Positions 1 to 9,512 of a stretch of 25,220 bases of DNA are shown in pieces. Numbering within the stretch: the first letter of the stretch is position 1; every line of letters begins with the position of its first letter. The stretch is taken from contig LRSR01013158.1 in NCBI GenBank assembly GCA_001579985.1, positions 1 through 25,220 of the forward strand, given 5' to 3'. The notes beneath the pieces were generated by a model that saw only the letters and a program-made list of their open reading frames with translations, was not told the DNA's origin and ran no database searches. Position numbers and translations under genes: made by a program. The DNA comes from Hypsibius dujardini (lineage: Eukaryota > Tardigrada > Eutardigrada > Parachela > Hypsibiidae).

Positions 1-150
1 TCTGTCTTCTGTGCATCGTCTCGACACGCGGTCATTAAACTTCATCTCATCGACAATTTCTCTCCTCTCGCAAGATCAAACAAGTAACTTGAGTAAATCT
101 CAGCAGTCGGCCCTGAGTTTATACCAGTATGGGGACCTCGCTGCTCTTGA

Positions 151-580
151 CACGTTAATGCCCAGTGTCAAATGACGACCCAGCGACTTCCGAATTCTCA
201 CGCAAAGACGGTTTAGGTGATCTCTTCAAGCTTAACTGATTTTGAAAACTCATGTGTTGGTTGAAATTTAGAGATCATGTTTTTGTCATTTGCTGCTTGA
301 AATACGTCCGGCCAAAATTGTCAAACTTGATCGTTGTTGGCTTTTTTTTAGCGAAATAGGTCTCCGAAGGCTGTGAGCTGGCTAAAATTTCTAAAAACAC
401 GTATTTTTGCATTTCTTAAGTAAATCATCTATTGATCATTTTCCAGAATAATTGTCTGCGTCGCATTAATGACCGGCAATTTGCCATTGGTCAAAGAAGG
501 CGTCCGATTTTTTTTTGGAAACAAAATGAAAACAATAACTACTACTGAAACCTATTGATTGATTGATTGATTGATTGATG
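151..580 (+). repeat. Dispersed repeat, copy A, with (TTGA)n tail
   Basis: About 300 bp from 151 aligns, with mismatches and small gaps, to the reverse complement of 2040-2335. Matching blocks include AACTGATTTT, ATTTGCTGCTTGA, GCGAGCTGGC/GTGAGCTGGC and the run up to ATCATCTATT. Both copies end in an ATTGATTG tetranucleotide tail (here 555-580). A body of a few hundred bp with a simple-repeat tail suggests a SINE or a truncated non-LTR retrotransposon. I found no reverse-transcriptase reading frame and no convincing pol III A and B boxes. It lies upstream of the lipocalin gene. Confidence 0.6.
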
Positions 581-1178
581 CTTTTACCAATTATGCGGAT
601 CAGCTCAAGAAAAAGTTTTCATCGGCGTTTTTTTCTCACCCGACCCGACGGTGGATAGTGATCATCTAAAAAATACATTTTTTTTAAAGTTTATATATAA
701 TTTTTTTATAAAAATTATTTAAAAAATAAACTTTTCAACACCGCCAAAAACAAAGTTTTTTTTTCTTAATTGAATGGAACTAAGCAAGGAAATAATACTT
801 TTGGCACTTAAATTGAGTTCGATTTGGCGCCGGGCGTTAATAGGTTAAAGCAAAGTTGTTTGGAACAATAAAAGAGCGAGAGAGCTCACAACCCAGAAAA
901 GAAATGGTGTTGTCCGCCAACGAAGACGCGATCGGGGAAGTGCCTATGCTTTTGGATCGGATAAGGCGTTCGAGAATAGGAGTAAGGGGTAGGCCAAGGG
1001 TCTTATTGACAAACAAAGTAAAAGATCGTGACCTAAGATACAATCGCAAATGGCCGGCTGCAGCGCACTTCACCACGGCAGGAAGCATCAATACCGAATC
1101 GTACTTGCAGTTTTCGCGTTTTCGCGCAGAACGAGAAATTCAATTTCCACAGATTCCTAATTTGTTCCCAATTCAAAA
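581..1178. other. AT-rich gene-free stretch upstream of the lipocalin gene
   Basis: Poly-T/poly-A rich to about 780, then more balanced. It holds short open frames on both strands (837-1091 minus, 856-1182 plus) with no recognisable domain. No clear TATA box is visible upstream of the ATG at 1179. The promoter and 5' UTR of the lipocalin gene presumably lie in the last few hundred bases. Confidence 0.4.
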
Positions 1179-3014
1179 ATGAACGCATCAACGAGCTTCA
1201 TTTTTGCCGTTGCCAGCCTTCTTCTGCAGGGTTTGTTCGCTGAGGCTCAGATCATTCGCTGGGGCTCTTGTGAATCCCAAAATGTCACCGTCATGCAAAA
1301 TTTCAACACAGATCCGGTTGGTGGTCGGGTTGGTTGGTGGTGGTTGGTCGGGATTCATAATTGTGTTAACGTATCGATCTTATATATAAAAAAATTTATG
1401 TCTTCTTCTGAGGTACATATTTTTTACTGTTGCAGTACTTGGGAAGATGGTACGAGCAGGAGCGGTACTACGCCGCCGCGGAAGCGGGCCTGACTTGTGT
1501 CACCGCGGAATACAGCCCGCACCATGACGGGGGAATTAACGTTAACAACACAGGAGTTGACAGGTAACTGTATGGAATTCTATAACGGAGGAATCCTTGC
1601 GAAAACGGGGAAAGTGGCTTGGCCAAAAGTTGCTGCCCTACACTAGTGAAACATTTTCCTTGGCGGGTTTACATTGCAGCAACGGAAAAGCGAGCAGTGT
1701 AGTTGGCACAGGCTACGCACCGGATCCAAGCCAGCCGGCGAAACTGATGGTCAAATTTCCAGGTATGGCGTAATTTGTTAGTTCGGTCATCAGTCAGTTA
1801 ACGTCCGGTGACTGATCGGACACAATTTGAGTGCCAGAAATACTTTTTTGCAGACCTTGAAGAATTCGTGTTTTTTGGGTGGACACTGTGGAGTCCACTG
1901 TCCACTGTTGATATAGACACAGAATTACCGATGAAAACTGTGCCTTGGCTCTGGTCCGCATCGTATAGGGTTCATACATCAATCAATCAATGATTCGCTA
2001 TAGTAATTAGTTTTATTCTTTTTTTTCACACAAAATTGGACGACGAGTCATACAGACTGTTAATAGATGATCAACTTGATGGATGGGAAAAACCACGTAT
2101 TTTTAGACCTTTTGGCCAGCTCGCAGCCTGCAGAGACCTTTTTCACTCAAAAAACGTGAAAAATAGTTAAACTTGGCAATTTCTACCGGACATTGGTCAA
2201 GCAGCAAATAATTAAGCCGTAATCTCTAAATGCCAATCAACATACCGAATTTTAAAATCAGTTAGTTAAACCATTTTTGCGTAAAAATTTGGAGGTCGCG
2301 ATGCTGTCATTTGATGACATGGGACGTTAACGGTTAATAACATTCACGGTCGCTTTGAGGAAGGTTGACGAATCTCTCCTGTTTTATCTGCTCAACAGTG
2401 TGTTAGAACTAAAAGTGTGCCTTGCAGGAGCTGGACCAGCTGGCTCGTTGTGGATCATCGACACCGACTATACCAGCTATTCAGTTGTAAGATTCACCGG
2501 CCTTGCACTATGCAAGTTCCCTCATCAGCCACTCTCCTATTCTGCGAATGCTTGTCTTGTTGACCTTCCGCCGAATCATTCATGGCAAATCTTTTATTAG
2601 ATCTCAGCCACGATTGTTTTTGCTGGTCTTTTACACGCGATTGACCTGACTGCGTAGTGCGTACTGCATTGTAGTAATTGGAATCTTTCCTCTTTCATTA
2701 AGGCATATTCCTGCTCAAATATGGCGCCCTTTCGCTTGGGTAAGTTCTTGCATTCTTCAAGCCGAAGTTTCGTTCTTTTTAATTTTACGATACGATAAAT
2801 TGCATTACTCGTTTTTTGTCCATTTCACGTAGTGAATGCTTGGCTCCTGAGTCGAGCCCGGGATGGTTTTCCACACGACGCCATCGAGAAGGTTGAAAAG
2901 GTTCTACGGGAGCGAAACATTGAGAAGGACCCATTCGAGCATGTCAATCAGGATGGCTGCACCAACGGATCCAACCAGCAGCGCCCCAAGATATTTTTGG
3001 CGTCTGCCGCATGA
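1179..3014 (+). CDS. Secreted lipocalin, apolipoprotein D / Lazarillo type
   Basis: Six exons: 1179-1316, 1436-1563, 1680-1762, 2428-2486, 2703-2739 and 2833-3014. All introns are GT-AG and phases agree, giving 208 residues. Residues 1-23 form a hydrophobic signal peptide ending AEA. Exon 2 opens with lipocalin signature 1 (YLGRWYEQERY, Gly49 and Trp51). Exon 4 carries the TDY motif of signature 2 (DTDYTSYSV, about 128-136), followed by AYSC. Cysteines 31, 67, 140 and 191 sit where ApoD has its two disulfides, predicting 31-140 and 67-191. Sequons NVT (35) and NNT suggest N-glycosylation. The family binds small hydrophobic ligands (lipids, pigments) in an extracellular eight-stranded barrel; ApoD and Lazarillo are linked to lipid handling and oxidative-stress tolerance. 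The ligand here cannot be read from sequence. Intron 3 (665 bp) contains a dispersed repeat. Confidence 0.92.
1978..2335 (-). repeat. Dispersed repeat, copy B, inside lipocalin intron 3
   Basis: Reverse-oriented relative of 151-580. Its tail is the TCAA-type run at 1978-1992, and its body ends near the GTTAACG at about 2325. It accounts for most of the unusually long third intron of the lipocalin gene (1763-2427). Confidence 0.6.
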
Positions 3015-3036
3015 AACAGCACGTCAGAGAAATAGC

Positions 3037-3193
3037 ATACCAGGCAAACGCTATGGGTTGAATCGGTGGGGTGGCAGAGGGCGTCACAAGTGTAAAGTGA
3101 ATGAGTGCTGTTACAATCTACACTTGTGGCGCCCTCTGCCACCCCACCGATTCCACCCATGTACCGATTCAACCCATAGCGTTTGCTTGGTAT
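3037..3193. mobile_element. Palindromic MITE-like element just downstream of the lipocalin stop
   Basis: Inverted arms: the left begins ATACCAGGCAAACG at 3037 and the right ends CGTTTGCTTGGTAT at 3193. The arms share CTATGGGTTGAATCGG and GGGGTGGCAGAGGGCG, and close on TACACTTGTG around a short centre with GAGTGCTGTTACAATC. The right arm has an extra segment of about 15 bp. It starts 23 bp after the lipocalin stop, so it is probably transcribed in that 3' UTR. No obvious target duplication. Confidence 0.75.
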
Positions 3194-3374
3194 AAGTTCT
3201 TTAGTGGTGATTTGTTGACCGGCTTGACGTACTGAAAGCTGTGTGAAGTGAGAGGTGAGACGGATGTGAAAGCGGGCGGGGACCCTTTATTTCTCTCAAA
3301 GGAGGAGCATGTTACCGGGTTCGGGAATGCTTTTGAGACAAAATTTGTCACGCCCACGCACGCCAATTGCACGC

Positions 3375-3380
3375 AATAAA
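3375..3380 (+). terminator. Candidate polyadenylation signal of the lipocalin gene
   Basis: AATAAA about 360 bp after the stop, the first one downstream on this strand. If used, the 3' UTR would contain the palindromic element at 3037-3193. Confidence 0.4.
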
Positions 3381-4056
3381 AAATGTAAACTCGAGTTTCT
3401 TTCTACATCTATGGGCTACAAAATATGTGTTCATAGATAAGTCCTACAACTCTTCGCGGCCATGATGTGTAGCATTTTGTGGACTCCGGTGGAAATTGTT
3501 CGTGGCTCAGCGCAGTACGAAATATTATTTATTCGTGTGAAACTCCAACAAACCGTTCTTGCGCCCCATACTTCCTGTTATAAAACAATATGAAACAGCT
3601 ATTGTTAAGACCTAATAATAGGCAACCTTGAGCCAGACACTCAACTCGATCACACTGTTGGTTTTACATGAGGGTGTGGCCTGGGTCATTATTGAGATCG
3701 GATCTGTCATTGAATTTTGTCTGGCATTTTCCGGGGTGTAAATTAAATTTCATTTTTTGACCTGTAGTGGATGCTCACGTGAATGCTCAAATGGACAAGC
3801 AATGTGAAAATAAATTGAGGTAGTGTGATCAGTAGTGACTGAAAAATGACAGTTCTAAGTGTGTCGCAAAAGCATTCCCAAATCCGGTAAGCTTTATTAA
3901 TGGTACTATGCAATGCAAAACAGTTTATCCAGGCATGCAAGTTCGAACCCCTGGGCGTGGGTACTTATCGAAACTTCTATTGTATCAGTGCGCCGGGACG
4001 AGGCAAGCCTTTCAATGTTAAGACATGCTTAGTTCGGAGTATTTCGACCGATCAGG
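3381..4056. other. Intergenic DNA without a recognisable gene
   Basis: Only short chance open frames on either strand. A GTTCGAACC at about 3943 resembles a pol III B box, but no tRNA cloverleaf can be folded around it. Confidence 0.4.
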
Positions 4057-4194
4057 TACTGTACTGCCGCGTTAGCTTCACGCAACAAAGACAGCATTTT
4101 CAGTATATACTGCCCGTGCAATAACACACGGAGTGGGGGGAAAATCGCCCGGGGCGGTGCTACAGGTGCGCGAAGCTAACGCGGCAGTACAGTA
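4057..4194. mobile_element. 138-bp palindromic element with TACTGTACTG ends
   Basis: The first 23 bases (TACTGTACTGCCGCGTTAGC and on) recur exactly as reverse complement at the right end. The outermost TA is compatible with a Tc1/mariner-type TA target site. A second element at 18748-18884 has the same ten terminal bases and nearly the same length, with different internal sequence. Confidence 0.7.
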
Positions 4195-4479
4195 GTCTAG
4201 GGTGCGTCTCAAATCTGTATCCAGACCATAACGAACCATAACGTAACAGTATCTCTGGTACGGTTCGAATATGAGACGCTCAGCCTTTCTAGACTATAGA
4301 TAAACCGCCAAGAAGCCCCAATTAAGCTGGTCTGATGAAAGTTGATGACAATGTAAGCTTCATGTTTGTCCAGCCCAACCCATTATACATTTTAGGAACT
4401 ATACAACTGTTGACAAGACATTTTTGCTAATGTTTACAGAATGAGACCGCACTTCGTGTCATATCCTTGATTACGAGCA

Positions 4480-4490
4480 TATAAAGGCGG
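4480..4490 (+). promoter_or_regulatory. TATA box of the upstream OYE gene
   Basis: TATAAAGGCGG lies 80-90 bp before the ATG at 4570, leaving room for a start site near 4510 and a short 5' UTR. Confidence 0.55.
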
Positions 4491-4569
4491 TTTTACGTTG
4501 TGTTAAATTAATATAACTTCCTTCGAAAGATCTCCTCGCTAATTCTCAAACAATTTTTCGTAAACAAAA

Positions 4570-5468
4570 ATGGGGCATTCGGGAGGTGAAGACATGCTCA
4601 CGTCGAACGAGGACTCCAACCGAACGCCGACACTCATGGAAGGTCAGTTGTCGTTGTTCCCTATCGTTCTATTAATCACAAATTGTGCCAATATTACTCT
4701 TGATTTCCGTTTTAGTTATGTTGCGATTCATTCCCAGTAAGCAGGAGGATTGCTGGAAGCTCAGCATAGACACCATTTCCAACACGGAACTTTCGTCCCT
4801 TTTCACTCCGTTGAAAATTGGCAACCTCCAGCTGTCGCACCGAATGGTCATGGCGCCGATGACCCGAAATCGAGTGGACGAAAATGGTGTGATCAATGCA
4901 GACCTCGTCGCCGAGTACTACAGTCAGCGAGCGACGAAAGGCGGCCTCCTCATTACCGAATCAACTTGTATCAGCGCGGAAGCCCATGGCTACTACAGGA
5001 CTGCAGGGTTCTACACCAAAGAGCAGATTGAGGCTTATAAGAAGGTTGTCAAGGCAGTCAAAGCTAAGGGAGCTCACTTTTTCCTTCAACTTGTGCATAC
5101 GGGTCGCGTTTCGCATTCCAAATTCCAACCGGATGGACAGTCGCCGCGGGGCCCGAGCGCCATTAGGATTGAGGGAAATACGGAGATTCCGGATGGCTCC
5201 TCTGTTCCATTTGAGGTGCCGTTGGAATATCAGGAACATGAAATTGCGAGGGTCATTAAGGATTTCAGAGAAGCAGCGAAAAGAGCGGCCTTGGCTGGAT
5301 TCGACGGAGTTGAAATCCACGGTGGAACCGGTTACCTACTGGACCAGGTATAGTCAACCTCGAGTTATCAATCACAGTTTCTTTCCTGTCTCTCCTCTGT
5401 TTTCTTTAATACCTGTCTATCTGCATGTCTATCTGTCTGCCTATGTGCTTGTCTGTTTGTCTGTCGGT

Positions 5469-5505
<37 letters not shown>

Positions 5506-5623
5506 TGATCTGACTGTCTGTTAGTCTACCTGCATGTCTACCTTTCTGCCTATCTGTTTGTCTGTCGGTCTGCCTACCTGCCTGATCTGACTGTATTTCT
5601 GTCCGACTGCCGGTCTGTCTGTT

Positions 5624-5655
<32 letters not shown>

Positions 5656-5664
5656 CGACTGCCG

Positions 5665-5721
<57 letters not shown>

Positions 5722-6569
5722 ACTGTCGGTCGGTCGTTCGGTCAGTTTTCCTGTCTGCTCGTCTGGCAGTCTATTGTGTTTTTGTGTGTCTTACTTGTCA
5801 ACAAGTAAGGCTATAAGTTCAGATGCTGTCATTGTCTTTGAGTTGCATTTTACTGCGCTTTGCCAGACAATCACACGGATACTGTAACTCTTCTCTATTG
5901 CTACCGCAACAGTTTCTGCACGATGGCTCCAACCAGAGAACCGATAAATACGGAGGTAGCATTCAGAATCGCTGCCGATTCCCGTTGGAAGTTCTGGACG
6001 CTGTGCAAGCTGGCTGGAAAGAAGGCGTGGGAGCATCATCACCACTGGTGGGAAATGTTACTCTCCGACTGTCTCCATTCAGTTCATTCAACGGCATGTC
6101 CGATTCCAACGAAATGGAACTTTATCGCTACTTCATTTCTCGACTCAACGAATATCGCCCGGCCTTTCTCCATCTGATTGAAGCGAGAGTGCCAAACTTC
6201 AGTGTCGTTCAAAACTTTGCGGAACTCTTTGAGGGTGTGGTCATCGGTGCGGCAGGATTCAATCCGGAATCAGCCGACAAGCTCATTCAGCGCGGAGCTA
6301 AGGCGCATCCGAAGCAGGAGTTTGTAGTATCCTTTGGTCGAAATTTCATATCCAACCCGGATTTGCCGTTACGGGTGCTCTTACGGGCGCCCATCACTCA
6401 CTACGACCGATCCACTTTCTATACATTTGACAAGGCCGGCTACACGGACCAGCAGTCTTTGACGGAGCAACAGGTCAACATAAACGTTGAGCACTTTCGC
6501 CGTCATTTCCACGGCAAGCCAGAGATTCAGAAAGAAATTGATGAACTGGTTCATATTTTGCGGGTTTAA
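4570..6569 (+). CDS. Old yellow enzyme-like NADH:flavin oxidoreductase, paralogue 1 (altered active site)
   Basis: Exons 4570-4642, 4716-5347 and 5913-6569 give 453 residues. The fold is the FMN-binding TIM barrel of the OYE / 12-oxophytodienoate reductase family, which reduces activated C=C bonds with NAD(P)H. Visible landmarks: FTPLKIGN then APMTRNR (Thr74, flavin contact), QLVHTGRVSH (Gln149), HGGTGYLLDQ (His226, Tyr231), RTDKYGGSIQNR, and GRNFISNPDLPLR near the C terminus. Two positions depart from the family: Trp in QLWHVGR is Val151, and the HxxN Asn is Thr229. The first exon and the start of exon 2 add about 58 residues before the barrel, longer than paralogue 2. Intron 2 falls after LLDQ, exactly as in paralogue 2, and is full of CTGT repeat. 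Flavin binding looks intact; substrate range is probably changed or activity reduced. Confidence 0.93.
5412..5737. repeat. CTGT/CTGC tetranucleotide microsatellite in an OYE intron
   Basis: Imperfect CTGT, CTGC and CTAT units fill over half of intron 2 of the upstream OYE gene (5348-5912). Open frames translating as SVCLSVCL are artefacts of the repeat. Confidence 0.9.
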
Positions 6570-6690
6570 GTCATGCGTCTGTCTCCATTCAAAAGATGTC
6601 AAACTCGCAACAAATTTTTGTTTTGCTGTACATGAATTATTTCCATCTTTTCGGACTTTTCCGCAACCCAAATTCGTCAGGAGGATGCTG
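6570..6690. other. Short 3' flank of the upstream OYE gene
   Basis: No AATAAA is visible between the stop and the hexamer repeat that follows, so the cleavage signal must be a variant. Confidence 0.3.
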
Positions 6691-6846
6691 GTACAGGTAC
6701 GTGTACAGGTACAGCTACAGCTACAGCTACAGGTACAGCTACAGCTACAGCTACAGGTACAGGTAAAGGTACAGCTACATGTACGGTAAAGGTAAAGGTA
6801 CAGATACAGGTACGGGTAAAGGTACAGGTACATGTACAGGTACAGG
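6691..6846. repeat. ACAGGT/ACAGCT hexanucleotide repeat
   Basis: About 25 imperfect hexamers, with ACAGGT, ACAGCT, AAAGGT and ACATGT variants, starting about 120 bp after the OYE stop. The minus-strand Cys/Thr/Ser-rich frame over it is a by-product. Confidence 0.9.
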
Positions 6847-7292
6847 CATTTACAGATACCCCGAATTAATCACTGACAGTCAGCAACATATCGGTAATAT
6901 CTAGACTCACTGCCAAAAGGGCGGGAAAGGGTTACTGGTAGGGCTCAGAGGTCATATCGGTTATTAGAGTACCACAAGAGAGAGACCACAACTTTACCTC
7001 ATACGTTACCACAAGAGAAGAGAGAGAGAGACGGCCTGAGAGGCCTGAGGGAAATTATGCCCGGTCGATCCTGTCGATCAACCTTTGTTACGGCCTATTA
7101 TATGCCATAAGTAAAAGCAACACAATCGATCGCTGTACAATCAAAAATCGATACTGACAGGAGAGGCAAAACGTCGGGCAACATTTATGTGGTGCAGTGT
7201 TTCTTCGCTAGCTGAGAAACACTCGTGCCGGTAATACAGAGACATACAACCGTGACGTTAACTGCACCGCGCGGACTGCGACACTGTACTAG
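6847..7292. other. Intergenic DNA between the OYE paralogues
   Basis: Contains a purine-rich (GA)n patch near 7015-7035 and a repeated phrase TACCACAAGAGA (about 6970 and 7008). No gene recognised. Confidence 0.4.
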
Positions 7293-7570
7293 TAAGCAAT
7301 ATGCGCCATCACACAAACTCTTTTCCAAGACACATCGACACGAAGACACGAGGCGCTCGATCGTGGAACAAAAAGCGAAGAGACCAATGATGACACTTCG
7401 CGTGATGTGTGCTCGTGTGTTGCTGCACACAACTTCACGAGGAAATGGCGATTTGCTCTTGAATTCGTGAGCCGTTGGTGTGACTCACACACGATCTCAC
7501 GATCAGTTAACGTCGTGTCTTCGTGTCGTCGTGTACGGAAAGGACTCTGTGTCATAGCGCATACTGCTTA
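7293..7570. mobile_element. Foldback element upstream of the OYE paralogue 2 promoter
   Basis: The left arm from 7293 (TAAGCAATATGCGCCAT onward to CGACACGAAGACACGA) pairs with the right arm ending TGCTTA at 7570. By eye the arms are about 58 bp and roughly 80% identical. The interior of about 160 bp has further ACGAG/CTCGT motifs. No transposase and no clear target duplication. Antisense and sense open frames here are by-products of the palindrome. Confidence 0.6.
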
Positions 7571-7588
7571 TTACCATACCGTATGAGC

Positions 7589-7622
7589 ACGAGGCGCGCT
7601 CGTGTTCGCACGGCCGGCCGTG
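7589..7622. promoter_or_regulatory. Two palindromes upstream of the OYE2 TATA box
   Basis: CACGAGGCGCGCTCGTG is a near-perfect hairpin or dyad, followed by the perfect 14-bp palindrome CACGGCCGGCCGTG at 7609-7622. They sit about 130-160 bp before the TATA run. They could be dimeric transcription-factor sites; the factor is unknown. Confidence 0.3.
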
Positions 7623-7751
7623 TCTGTGAAAAGTCAATTCAGATTTTGCTTCATCATTCTTATTCGACTGAAAAATCAACACCTGCTCGAGCCTCTAACA
7701 CCACCACCGAATGGACAGATTGCATTAGTCGACATTTTAGCGATTATCCGC

Positions 7752-7766
7752 TATATATATATATAA
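7752..7766 (+). promoter_or_regulatory. TATA box of OYE paralogue 2
   Basis: TATATATATATATAAG ends about 107 bp before the ATG at 7873. An initiator-like TCAGTCC lies near 7805, about 40 bp downstream. Confidence 0.55.
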
Positions 7767-7872
7767 GCTGGCTCGCTCGGATTTAACAGAACCAACTCGT
7801 GTATCAGTCCCAGGCTGGATATTCATTTCTCCTTCGATCATCCTAATTCCTTCTTGCATGTGATAATTCAAA

Positions 7873-9512
7873 ATGGGTCACTTCGATAAGGCAAAGTCAG
7901 CGCAATCCGAAATGTCGGCTTTATTCACACCCCTCAAGATCGGAAACCTCAATCTATCCCATCGTATCGTCCTGGCTCCGTTGACTAGGATGCGGGCCTC
8001 ACCGGCTCCTGATGAGCGCGTCCCAAACGTGGAACTCGCCTCCGAGTACTACAGCCAGCGAGCCACCAAGGGTGGTCTCCTGATTGCCGAAGCGACCAGT
8101 ATCAGTCAGCAAGCCCTGGGGTACCCGAGAACCCCCGGCATCTGGACGGACAAACAGACGGCAGCGTGGAAGGAAATCGTCCGACCGGTCAAACAGAAGG
8201 GTGCCTTCTTTTTCCTGCAGCTGTGGCACGTGGGGAGGGTGTCACATTCCAGCTATCAGCCGGATGGACAAGCTCCGGTGGCCCCTAGTGCAGTCGCTAT
8301 CCCGGACGAATTGACACCGCTTGCGGATGGCTCCAGGGTGCCGTTTGAAGTTCCTCGAGCGCTGCGTGCGGAGGAAATTCCGGCGATTGTGGAGGACTAC
8401 CGGAGAGCGGCTAAAAACGCCTTTTTGGCTGGGTTCGACGGAGTGGAAGTTCATGCAGCTAATGGGTACTTGATTGATCAGGTAAAAATCTTCCGTGAAA
8501 GCCAGTTCCTTCTGCAGGTGAATTTCTTCGCATACGAAAATCGTTAATTTAATCAAATTCGAGACGTGTGGCACCATGATTGACTAATATTTTCGCTGAG
8601 AAACGACACAATATTCCATATCTCTGATTTTAAAAAATGAGACAGAAGTGGTACATAGAGGGCGCTGCGAATGTTACCATTGATCATTGTAATTGATTGC
8701 TGAATTGAACGGCCTATCAACCCGAGTATCCGAACATATACCGCCATGCCTGTGCCTTAAGATTATGATATGTCTTGTGATTACAATTGTCTTAAGTGCA
8801 TTAAGTTCATGGTTTGATCTTCCAGTTTCTTCACGACGGATCCAACAAACGAACCGACAACTACGGAGGGAGCATTGAAAACCGCAGCCGCTTCCTCTTC
8901 GAGGTCCTCGAGGGTGTTCAGGCAGCATGGGCGGAAGCCGTTGGTCCTTCGTCCCCACTAGCACGCAACGTGGGCATTCGACTCGGCCCCTTCGGGACAT
9001 TCAACAATATGTCTGACTCCAACGAAGCCGAGTTGTTCCGTTATGTCTTCACTAAACTCAACGCCACCAGCAAGCCGGCTTACATCCACATCATCGAGCC
9101 GCGCGTCACGGGAACCACCACCAACGATGAAACAGCAGACGCTGACGTCCTCAAAAGCCTGGGGAAACTCTTTTCCGGTCCGATCATCAGCGCCGGTGGC
9201 TACCATCCGGAGACGGCACACTCCACGGTGCAGAGGTCCACGCAGTCTGATCCGCCGCAGGAAGTGGCCGTGGCGTTCGGCCGGACTTTCATCGCCAATC
9301 CCGATTTCCCGCTGCGAGTGCTGCTGAAGGCGCCGCTGAATCCATACAACCGAGCGACCTTCTACAGCGGCGAAGCGGTAGGATACACGGATCAACCGTT
9401 CCTGACGGAGGACGTCGTCAAGTCCCACACAGAGGCGTTGCAGCTGCAGTTTCAGGATAATCAGGAGGCCCAGCGCCACCTGCAGAGCTATTCACAGCTG
9501 TTGAAGCTGTAG
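7873..9512 (+). CDS. Old yellow enzyme-like NADH:flavin oxidoreductase, paralogue 2 (canonical active site)
   Basis: Two exons, 7873-8481 and 8826-9512, give 431 residues. Flavin and substrate landmarks of the OYE family are all present: LAPLTRMR (Thr38), QLWHVGRVSH (Gln116, Trp118), VHAANGYLIDQ (His194, Asn197, Tyr199), RTDNYGGSIENRSRF, IRLGPFG (Arg) and GRTFIANPDFPLR. The His/Asn pair hydrogen-bonds the substrate carbonyl and the Tyr is the proton donor in characterised family members. The expected reaction is NAD(P)H-dependent reduction of alpha,beta-unsaturated carbonyls in the cytosol; no signal peptide or membrane segment is seen. The ATG opens with MGH like paralogue 1, and the intron falls after IDQ at the homologous position, so the two are a tandem duplication. 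The family is widespread in bacteria, fungi, plants and nematodes and patchy in other animals. Confidence 0.95.
8648..8678. repeat. Fragment of the long-TIR MITE family inside the OYE2 intron
   Basis: GTGGTACATAGAGGGCGCTG CGAATGTTACC matches, with two differences, the sequence at 16536-16569 and (reverse complement) about 16730-16762. It is a solo partial copy of the 429-bp element nested in the hAT element further right. Confidence 0.6.

Noticed and set aside
837-1182. Overlapping open frames on both strands upstream of the lipocalin gene
   Set aside because: No domain, no signal and mutual overlap. The plus-strand one runs into the lipocalin start in another frame, so it is more likely promoter or 5' UTR sequence.
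3900-3970. tRNA-like GTTCGAACC box
   Set aside because: No A box, acceptor stem or anticodon arm can be drawn around it.
5623-5816. SVCLSVCL-type proteins
   Set aside because: Pure translation of the CTGT microsatellite inside an OYE intron.
6381-6833. Minus-strand Cys/Ser/Thr-rich protein
   Set aside because: Product of the ACAGGT hexamer repeat read backwards, plus antisense of the OYE 3' end.
7185-7555. Three overlapping open frames upstream of OYE2
   Set aside because: They cover the foldback element on both strands and have no coding features.
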